From Actinomycetes bacterium (lineage in GTDB: Bacteria; Actinomycetota; Acidimicrobiia; Acidimicrobiales; RAAP-2): a DNA stretch of 6,981 nucleotides. Made by a program: the position numbers and the translations under genes. The number at the start of each line of letters is the position of its first letter. Position 1 is the stretch's first letter. The notes under the pieces were generated by a model. It made no database searches, was not told the DNA's origin, and worked only from the letters and a program-made list of their open reading frames with translations. Below, piece after piece: positions 1 through 4,750 of the stretch. The DNA is taken from positions 1,221 through 8,201 of the forward strand of contig JAJYWG010000393.1 of the NCBI GenBank assembly GCA_021791615.1. Direction: 5' to 3'.

Positions 1-98
1 AGACGGGCCACGCGGCCGTCGCTGACGCCGACGTCGAGGGCCTCTGACTCGGAGCCTGGGCGCACCACGCGGACGTTCTTGATCAGCAGGTCGAGCAC
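1..98 (-). CDS. Amidohydrolase (hydantoinase/dihydroorotase-like), 5' end only
   Basis: This is the first 32 codons of a minus-strand gene that leaves the window at base 1. The start reads LDLLIKNVRVVRPGS, followed by LDVGVSDGRVAR. This is the usual opening of cyclic amidohydrolases (D-hydantoinase, allantoinase, dihydroorotase), where a small N-terminal beta-sandwich begins with a 'DLLIKNGRVV' strand before the metal-binding HxH motif. That motif would lie outside the window, so the substrate cannot be named. The GTG start at 98 is supported by an AGGAGG ribosome binding site at 108-113, 9 bases upstream. A weak TACTTT hexamer at 151-156 could be its -10 box. A 6-bp inverted repeat (CTACCA 112-117 / TGGTAG 130-135) abuts the ribosome binding site. 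It is probably a chromosomal gene next to the insertion-sequence debris. Confidence 0.72.
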   Translation of the reverse strand, partial: MLDLLIKNVRVVRPGSESEALDVGVSDGRVAR

Positions 99-220
99 GA
101 GACGGTTCCTCCTACCAAGCTTCCGCGGATGGTAGGCAGTCGAAGGCCAAAAAGTATGCCGTGACCAGGGGATTCGAGCGCGACGACTGAAGAGGTCGTG
201 TTACTACAGGGCTGTGGGTC

Positions 221-266
221 TGATGCCCTGATCTGGCCTCACTTTGATGCCTTGAAATGGCCCCAC
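221..266 (+). repeat. Two 22-bp direct repeats, IstA-binding-site-like
   Basis: Positions 221-242 and 245-266 match at 18 of 22 bases: both begin TGATGCC, share TGA and TGGCC in the middle, and end in CAC. The period is 24 bp. They lie just upstream of the istA remnant, where IS21-family elements carry repeated transposase binding sites. The repeat is seen directly; its role is inferred. Confidence 0.7.
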
Positions 267-327
267 CCCCGAACCCAACCCCCCTACGTTGGCCGTCGAC
301 CAAGACAGCTGCCGAAGGGAGATCGGA

Positions 328-456
328 GTGTCGAGGGTGGAGCAGTTCGAACGTATCCGGCGCGGCCGGCGGGTGGAGGGTCTGTCGATCCGCGCCCTGG
401 CCAAGCGCCACAAGGTCCACCGCCGGACGGTGCGCGAGGCGCTGGCCTCGGCGGTG
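328..456 (+). pseudogene. istA: IS21 transposase IstA, N-terminal remnant
   Basis: About 43 codons from a GTG at 328 (preceded by GGGAG with a 6-base spacing) read SRVEQFERIRRGRR, then GLSIRALAKRHKVHRRTVREAL. This is the N-terminal helix-turn-helix of actinobacterial IS21 IstA, which binds the repeats at the element's ends. The family is normally about 400-500 residues with a DDE catalytic core, all of which is missing here. After codon ~43 the frame runs on to 561 through antisense sequence of a different transposase, so any product would be a chimera with no catalytic domain. An intact HTH fragment could still bind the end repeats, but nothing shows that it is made. Confidence 0.68.
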
Positions 457-704
457 ATCACCGCCTTGTCGATGCGGTTCAGCTTGCCGGTGGTGGTGCG
501 GCGCAAGAAGCGCTTGAAGACCGCCTTGGTTGCGCCGAGGAGGAAGTCCATCGCCCGGTAGCACTGGTCGTCGGTGACCTCGGCCAGGTTGCAGATGAAG
601 GCGCGCTTGGCCACCCACGAGCAGCCGGCGAGCTTGGAGAGCGGCTTCACCGACAGGCGGTTGGCAACCATGGAGAAGATCACCCGCTCGACCGCCGCGC
701 GACG
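456..704 (-). pseudogene. IS1634-family transposase, internal fragment
   Basis: Read on the minus strand from about 704, this gives AVERVIFSMVANRL, KPLSKLAGCSWVA and EVTDDQCYRAMDFLL. This string is characteristic of the N-terminal third of IS1634-like (IS4 superfamily) transposases, where 'MVANR…PSSKLA…WV…L…CYRAMDWLL' precedes the first catalytic Asp. After AMDFLL (around 537) the match fades, and the catalytic 'FFDTTS' stretch does not follow, so the gene is broken inside as well as at both ends. It abuts the istA remnant at 456 and the toxin remnant at about 705. No start or stop belongs to it. It is certainly inactive as a transposase. Confidence 0.6.
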
Positions 705-710
705 CCGCCG

Positions 711-851
711 CCATTCCTCGGCGTGGCCAACTTGGACTCGATCGAGAGCGTCGCCGTCAACGTGCTCCCCGAACGGATCGGGTGCCTTGCCTACATCAGG
801 ATCTGGCAGCTTCGCGAGGCGCTCGAAGTCGCCACTGACTGCGACCGCTGA
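711..851 (+). pseudogene. MazF/PemK-type toxin, C-terminal remnant
   Basis: The last ~45 codons before the TGA at 849-851 read GVANLDSIESVAVNVLPERIG, then a helix ending LREALEVATDC. This is the usual C-terminal end of actinobacterial MazF/PemK endoribonucleases: a 'VANLDSIESV' strand, an 'RIG' turn and the last amphipathic helix. The N-terminal part with the RNA-binding and catalytic residues is absent, replaced by the IS1634-like fragment joined near 705. No antitoxin gene is visible beside it. The long open frame upstream (from 198) is read through foreign sequence and is not a real N-terminus. It is most likely a dead toxin gene cut by an insertion or deletion. Confidence 0.55.
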
Positions 852-868
852 ACCTCCACTTCGCGGTC

Positions 869-892
869 GCCCACGACCCGGCGGTCGTGGGC
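869..892 (+). terminator. Strong stem-loop after the toxin remnant
   Basis: A perfect 10-bp stem, GCCCACGACC and GGTCGTGGGC, closes on a CGGC tetraloop, 17 bases after the stop at 851. There is no T-run, as is common for GC-rich actinobacterial terminators. The structure is clear; termination is inferred from its position. Confidence 0.5.
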
Positions 893-974
893 ATCCCCGG
901 CGTCTCGATCGCCATCACGTTCGGGGGCACCCTCAGCCGGAAGCTTCGCTCGATGTCCGGAGTACCCTCGGCGA

Positions 975-1139
975 GTGCGACGTCGACGTCGACGGAACTC
1001 GACGGGAAGCATCGCCCTGCTGACTGCCAAGGGCACGACGCTGTCGGATGACGCGTACGCAGGCTGGCTCGAGGATCACACGTGGGCGCCTTCTCAGGAG
1101 TCTGGGCTCGTGATCGAGACCGAACTGGCTCCCGCCGCT
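975..1139 (+). pseudogene. Possible displaced N-terminus of the next gene
   Basis: An open frame from a GTG at 975 contains a protein-like stretch (LSDDAYAGWLEDHTWAP, then SGLVIETELAPAAG) and loses this character after about 1139. There the -1 frame takes over with WLLPRLVPGSFEV and runs directly into the hypothetical gene at 1181. A single missing base near 1139 would join the two into one protein about 40-55 residues longer. The frame switch is visible. That the two parts were once one gene is inference. The 852-974 stretch before it holds the hairpin at 869-892 and no recognisable gene. Confidence 0.33.
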
Positions 1140-1180
1140 GGTTGCTCCCGCGACTGGTTCCGGGCAGCTTCGAGGTGCAC

Positions 1181-1786
1181 ATGACCGCACCCGAGGGCTA
1201 CGACGCGTACGCCCGCATCCTGTTCCCCTTCGTCGGACCTTCGACGATGGTCGGAGATCGCTGGGCGCCCGAGGCGCACGTCTCCTGGAGGATGTTGGCG
1301 GAGCGCAACGGTCGCGCGTTCCATCCGCTGGTCGAAGAGGAGACGGTCAATGTCGGCCCCGACGCCGGCGACCTCCGCGTCAGCACATCCCTGGCGAAAG
1401 AGCAGTTGGCCGCACTGCTCCCCATCCTCGGTCGGCACACGTCGTCGAGCAGCGGGTGGTTCCTTCTGTGGGAGGGATATGGCGAGCTCAAGCGGTCGGT
1501 GTTCGATGGCGTTCCCACGGTCGCCCACCCCATGCGCAACTACTACCTCCTGAGTGGGCCGCTCGATGCCTTCGGCGAGTTTCCCGAAGACCCCGACTAC
1601 TGGTGGCCGGACGACCATGCCTGGTGCCTCACCGGGGACACCGACTTCCACTGGGCCTACCTGGCGGGAACCGAGGCCTGCGTGAACGAGGTCCTGGATG
1701 CACCCGTTCTCGACGGAGTTCGGACCGAGCCGGCCAATCCGGCCCGTTTCGGGATGGATCAGCTCAATCCCCGGCCACAGGCTTGA
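1181..1786 (+). CDS. Conserved-looking hypothetical protein, possibly N-truncated
   Basis: A 201-residue cytosolic protein of unknown function. The sequence looks like a real fold: GYDAYARILFPF near the N-terminus, RHTSSSSGWFLLWEGYG at about 86-101, HPMRNYYLLSGPL at 116-128 and DYWWPDDHAWCLTGDTDF at 139-156, rich in Trp, Tyr and acidic residues. There is no signal peptide or membrane segment. I recall similar uncharacterised actinobacterial proteins with the 'RHT…WF.LW.G…YLL.GPL…WWPDD.AWC' pattern, but no function. ATG 1181 has GAGG at 1172-1175 with a 5-base spacing. The frame also opens upstream to GTG 1082, and WLLPRLVPGSFEV just before the ATG looks like part of the same domain, which points to a frameshift near 1139. 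Hairpins follow the stop. Confidence 0.65.
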   Translation: MTAPEGYDAYARILFPFVGPSTMVGDRWAPEAHVSWRMLAERNGRAFHPLVEEETVNVGPDAGDLRVSTSLAKEQLAALLPILGRHTSSSSGWFLLWEGYGELKRSVFDGVPTVAHPMRNYYLLSGPLDAFGEFPEDPDYWWPDDHAWCLTGDTDFHWAYLAGTEACVNEVLDAPVLDGVRTEPANPARFGMDQLNPRPQA

Positions 1787-1790
1787 CACA

Positions 1791-1824
1791 GAGGCGTGTG
1801 GCGCCTCGCTTGCTGGCTGCCAGC
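1791..1824 (+). terminator. Tandem hairpins after the hypothetical gene
   Basis: Four bases after the TGA, GAGGCG (1791-1796) pairs with CGCCTC (1802-1807) around a 5-base loop. A second inverted repeat, GCTGGC-T-GCCAGC, follows at 1812-1824. There is no T-run. The position right after a stop suggests a terminator without a T-tract. Confidence 0.45.
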
Positions 1825-1944
1825 GCGACAAACGCCGGAAGAGGATCACGTCGCCCGCGACCCGGCGATCGGTGCCAGGGCTTCGGTCGTCGCATTGGAA
1901 CGGTATGGGATGGGCGACGCGGTCTCGGCAACGAGTTCCGGACC

Positions 1945-1950
1945 TATTGT
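1945..1950 (+). promoter_or_regulatory. -10 box for a leaderless transcript
   Basis: TATTGT fits the actinobacterial -10 pattern TANNNT and ends exactly 6 bases before the ATG at 1957. Transcription would then begin on or next to the A of the start codon. No ribosome binding site is visible before that ATG, which agrees with a leaderless mRNA. I see no clear -35 box. Confidence 0.38.
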
Positions 1951-1956
1951 CCAGCG

Positions 1957-2169
1957 ATGCCTGACAGCCAGCCATCCTCCGAGCACACGTGGCGCTACCA
2001 CTTCACCCGGAAAGGGGGCGACGAGGTCGAGGCGGGCGAATTCCCCGCCGACGAAGCAGCCATCGCCCGGGCCCGAGAACTATCGACCACGATGATGGAG
2101 CCCATCATCGTCGAACGTTACGGCGTTGTCTCCTGGCACTACGTCGACGAGGTCGACGAGCGCCCCTGA
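1957..2169 (+). CDS. Small acidic hypothetical protein (70 aa)
   Basis: The product begins MPDSQPSSEHTWRYHFTRKG, continues EVEAGEFPADEAAIARAREL, and ends VVSWHYVDEVDERP. The order suggests a beta-alpha-beta mini-domain: a strand (WRYHFT), a helix carrying an A-rich DEAAIARAREL segment, then strands IIVERYG and VSWHYVDEV. This pattern, a short strand followed by 'DEAAA…AREL', is seen in several small uncharacterised families (DUF6894 is a distant parallel, not an assignment). It is acidic and lacks Cys and membrane segments. There is no ribosome binding site; a TATTGT hexamer 6 bases upstream suggests leaderless expression. It is 170 bp from the preceding gene on the same strand but separated from it by hairpins. 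Function unknown. Confidence 0.55.
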   Translation: MPDSQPSSEHTWRYHFTRKGGDEVEAGEFPADEAAIARARELSTTMMEPIIVERYGVVSWHYVDEVDERP

Positions 2170-2693
2170 TGACTCTTGCCGCTGCCATATCGAGAACGTT
2201 CCACCGTCCGACGTGCGCGGCGCAGGCGCCACGATCTTGACGGCAACATTCGGGAACACCCATCGAGTACCTGCTGTTGCCGGACGCGCAGGATGAACAT
2301 GACGGCGACGCGGTGAGTGGAGACGGCGGGAGGCCCACGACCGAACGACCAAAGCGTGCCGACGGTTGACGGCTGGCGAGGCGAGCCGGCTCTTGAACGG
2401 GCGAGTTCGGCGCGGCCCGTCCCTCTCACCGGAAGACCTCGTCGGGTGCGGCTCGGCAGTGCGGCGTCAAGCCGCTGCGCTCGTACCTGGCTCGGTGGAC
2501 CGCAGGTCGGTCCGCTACTCGCTCCGGGCTGGACCCCGCTCGGGAGGATCTCGTCGGCGGCTCGGGAGCCGGGCGGCACGATCAGGCCCCCCTTCCGAGC
2601 AAGCAGGGGAAGGACGAGAACGTCGCTCCTGGACACGGTGGGGGGCCTGATCGCACCGCATGGTGGCCGCTCGCCTGGTGGAGCGACCGACGG
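2170..2693. other. Gene-free stretch between two convergent units
   Basis: These 524 bases separate the plus-strand small gene from the minus-strand operon, whose 3' end faces it. Open frames exist on both strands, but their products are Arg/Pro/Ser-rich with no recognisable domain, as expected of GC-rich noncoding DNA. Visible structure includes a hairpin, GGACCG / CGGTCC (2497-2513), a 9-bp direct repeat GCTCGGGAG at 2538-2546 and 2560-2568, and the large inverted repeat at 2573-2659. If the operon is part of a transposon, its left end should lie here. Confidence 0.5.
2573..2659. repeat. Inverted repeat, 18/20 bp arms, 47-bp spacer
   Basis: Positions 2579-2592 (CGATCAGGCCCCCC) are repeated perfectly in inverse at 2640-2653. 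Four more bases on each side (GCGG 2573-2576 / CCGC 2656-2659) also pair after a 2-base mismatch. It begins 35 bases past the stop of the minus-strand operon. It could be the operon's terminator (large loop, no T-run), a tiny nonautonomous element, or part of the left transposon end. Nothing in the sequence decides between these. Confidence 0.6.
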
Positions 2694-3938
2694 TCAGGGA
2701 CCGTTGTCCGGCGTGACCGCGCGCCAACGCTCGGCCGGCCGTCCCCCCGTCGACTCCCGGCGCGAACGTGCCCGTCTGGAGCGCACGAGGCTGCCGAGGG
2801 CGACGTCTATGGCGTGCGCCGACTGGTTGCGCCAGAACAGGTCCCGCAGCTCGGTGCGGGTGAGCCCGTCCGAAGCGGCGAGGAGGGCGACGTGGATCTG
2901 CTCGACCAGCGGGTCACCGCTCGCCAGGTCGAGGGCCCACGCCGCCGAGCGCGCCGCATAGTCCCACAGGGCGAGGGCAGCCTCCAGGTGATGGGTCTCG
3001 ATGGCGGGGCTGCGGTCCAAGAGGGCGTAGATGAGCGCCAGGCGCACGACGTGGGCCTCGGCCCGGGCGCACATCGCCCCGTGGGGACCGTCGGCCGCCT
3101 GCGAGAGCGAGGCGTAGGCCTCCCACCAGGCCATGCGGGCCTCGACGGAGAAGCGCAGCGCCCCGGCGGTGCGCGCCCAGTCGAGCGACGCCCGCAACTC
3201 CTCACAGAGCCCGGTGCCGGCGAGGGGGTCGGGGTCGCCGCCTTCGGGGAGCAGCCGGACCCTGCGGCAGGCGAGCAGGACGAAGCGGTTCAAGAAACCG
3301 TTCGTCACCTCGGTGGCGTGCAGATGCGCCCGAAGCTCGCTGGCGGTGATGTGGCCGATCACGCAGACGTGGGCGGCCGAGGCCCGCGCCGGCGTCGTCC
3401 GGGTGAGCAGCTGCAGGGGCCGTCCGTCCCAGGCCAGGCGCAGCACGGGCGAGAGGGTGGACACGTCTCGTCCGGTGGCCTTGAGGACCGAGACGAACTC
3501 GGGCTCGACGACGAGCAGACGGGGATCCTCGGCACCGGGGTCGGACCCGGCCGGGTCGCGTACCACCCAGACCAGACCCTCTCCCGTCGACAGCCCGGTG
3601 CGGGTGCGCCGGGGGAAGCCCGGATCGGCGCGGGAGAGAAGGCCGGCCACGTGGTCGAAGCTCGAGCCCTTGCGGGCCTTGGCCGAGTCGCCGACGAGCA
3701 CCACGAACTCGTTGGCGTGGTGCCGGGTGGCCTCGACCGCGAACCACGCCCCCCGCCCGACCACCGAGCCGGCACCCACGAGCAGCTGGCCCAAGATGGC
3801 GAGCGGGTCGGCCTCGGTGTGGGGGGCGAGCAGCCCGACGATTGCTCCGGGCAGGCCGCTGTAGACGCAGTCGGGGGGCGCCTCGGGCCATCCCGGCGGG
3901 GCCTCGAGGCTGGCGGCGGTGGTGAGCACGCCGGTCAT
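2694..3938 (-). CDS. DUF3987-like ATPase with C-terminal winged helix
   Basis: A 414-residue protein. Residues ~38-180 read PHTEADPLAILGQLLVG, then FVVLVGDSAKARKGSSFD (78-95), a modified P-loop in which RKGSS replaces the usual GK[ST]. LSTGEGL follows at 116-122, then LLVVEPEF (141-148), a Walker B-like strand. IGHITASEL and NGFLNRFVLLACRR (213-226) are hallmark motifs of the DUF3987 family, RecA-fold proteins related to RepA-type replicative helicases and common in actinobacterial plasmids and islands. A winged helix with GLTRTELRDLF and ETGGRPAERW-like STGGRPAERW closes the protein. Relatives often have an N-terminal primase part; this one starts right at the ATPase domain. The ATG at 3938 overlaps the ATPase stop (ATGA) and has only a weak ribosome binding site, so it probably depends on translational coupling. 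A role in target choice, end remodelling or replication restart is inference. Confidence 0.78.
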   Translation of the reverse strand: MTGVLTTAASLEAPPGWPEAPPDCVYSGLPGAIVGLLAPHTEADPLAILGQLLVGAGSVVGRGAWFAVEATRHHANEFVVLVGDSAKARKGSSFDHVAGLLSRADPGFPRRTRTGLSTGEGLVWVVRDPAGSDPGAEDPRLLVVEPEFVSVLKATGRDVSTLSPVLRLAWDGRPLQLLTRTTPARASAAHVCVIGHITASELRAHLHATEVTNGFLNRFVLLACRRVRLLPEGGDPDPLAGTGLCEELRASLDWARTAGALRFSVEARMAWWEAYASLSQAADGPHGAMCARAEAHVVRLALIYALLDRSPAIETHHLEAALALWDYAARSAAWALDLASGDPLVEQIHVALLAASDGLTRTELRDLFWRNQSAHAIDVALGSLVRSRRARSRRESTGGRPAERWRAVTPDNGP

Positions 3939-4750
3939 TCGCCGTCCATCTCGGCGGCGGCCATGCGGGCGGAGGACTCGTCGACCGTGGACTTGCCCTT
4001 GGTGTAGGCGGCGACGAGCGCCTGGGTCGCCAGGTTGTTGACCGCCCGGGGAAGCCCCCTCGACACCTGGTGGACGAGGGAGACGGCGTCGGAGGAGAAG
4101 ATCGTGTCGCTGCGCCCGGCGAGCTTCAGGTGATGGGCGATGTAGCCCGTGGTCTCCTCTGCGTCCATGCCCTCGATGCTGTAGCGCAGTGCGATGCGCT
4201 GGTTGAGGGCTGCGTGCGTCCCGAGCCGGATGCGTCGGCGCAGGGTCGGCTGCCCGAGAAGCAGGCACCCGAAGGCGGCCCGGCTGTCCATGTCGGCGGC
4301 GAGCAGGAGACGTATCTCCTCGAGCTGGGTCGCCTCGAGCAGGTGGGCCTCGTCGAAGACGACGAGCACACGGCGCCCGAGCTCGTCCTCCTGCTGGGCG
4401 AGCAGGGAGGCAGCCTGGGCGATGAGGGCCGCCTTCTGGTAGCGCGGCACGCCGCCCAGGGCGCTCACGATCTCGGCGTACATCCCTCTCGTGCCGACGG
4501 CGGGGTTGGCGAGGTACACGACGCTGTGGCGGCTGGTGTCGAGCCCGGACACGGCCACCCTCGCTGCCACGCTCTTGCCGCTGCCGACCTCACCGGTGAC
4601 GATCCCGAGCGCCCGCTCGGAGACGAGCCAGCTGATGCGGGCCACCGCCTCGGCGTGCCCCTTGGACTGGAACAGCATCGAGGGGGCGAGCTCCCTCGTG
4701 AAGGGCGTACGGGTGAAGCCCCAGTGGGAGCGGAGATGGTCGATGCTCAT
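3935..4750 (-). CDS. AAA+ transposition ATPase (ExeA/TnsC/MuB type)
   Basis: A 271-residue AAA+ protein. It opens with HWGFTRTPFTRE, the ExeA-type N-terminal motif. Walker A is GEVGSGKS (53-60), Walker B VLVVFDEAH (128-136), a sensor 1-like strand CLLLGQ (162-167), an arginine-finger-like NQRIALRY (183-190), and sensor 2 GLPRAVNN (232-239). All ATPase residues are present. In Mu, Tn7 and Tn5053 the equivalent protein forms ATP-dependent filaments or rings on target DNA and recruits and activates the transposase. Placement directly after a DDE transposase makes this role much likelier than the secretion role of true ExeA. Its ATG overlaps the transposase stop by 4 bp (ATGA) and has a GGAGG 7 bases upstream, inside the transposase's last codons. 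The final TGA overlaps the next start in the same way. Confidence 0.88.
   Translation of the reverse strand: MSIDHLRSHWGFTRTPFTRELAPSMLFQSKGHAEAVARISWLVSERALGIVTGEVGSGKSVAARVAVSGLDTSRHSVVYLANPAVGTRGMYAEIVSALGGVPRYQKAALIAQAASLLAQQEDELGRRVLVVFDEAHLLEATQLEEIRLLLAADMDSRAAFGCLLLGQPTLRRRIRLGTHAALNQRIALRYSIEGMDAEETTGYIAHHLKLAGRSDTIFSSDAVSLVHQVSRGLPRAVNNLATQALVAAYTKGKSTVDESSARMAAAEMDGE

Larger units (their letters stand above)
199..456 (+). mobile_element. IS21-family left-end remnant
   Basis: The stretch starts near a TGTTAC sequence at 199, carries two long direct repeats (221-242 and 245-266), then the N-terminal coding part of an IstA-type transposase. Multiple end repeats followed by istA is the known layout of an IS21-family left end. 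The element stops abruptly at about 456, where an opposite-strand fragment of another transposase begins. No IstB gene or right end is present in the window. The exact left boundary is an inference. Confidence 0.6.

Noticed and set aside
150..190. A piece of tRNA 3' end on the minus strand (CTCGAATCCCCTGGTCACGG), as an attachment-site scar
   Set aside because: The T-loop-like CTCGAAT is followed by CCCCT, but the partner arm AGGGG is missing and no integrase gene is present. Similarity of about 20 bases is not enough.
112..714. A 200-codon minus-strand open frame over the IS debris
   Set aside because: It is out of frame with the IS1634-like remnant, and its product is low in conserved features. 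It arises from GC-rich antisense sequence.
2573..2659. An integron attC site
   Set aside because: No GTTRRRY/RYYYAAC core sites are found at the arm ends, and no integrase or cassette array is nearby.
2317..2961. A 214-codon plus-strand frame across the gene-free stretch
   Set aside because: The product is Arg/Gly/Pro-rich without motifs, it overlaps the end of the DUF3987 gene antisense, and no ribosome binding site is evident.
2814..4007. A 397-codon plus-strand frame opposite the DUF3987 gene
   Set aside because: It is a shadow of the minus-strand gene. The product is Gly/Arg/Glu-rich with no domain, while the minus strand carries clear family motifs.
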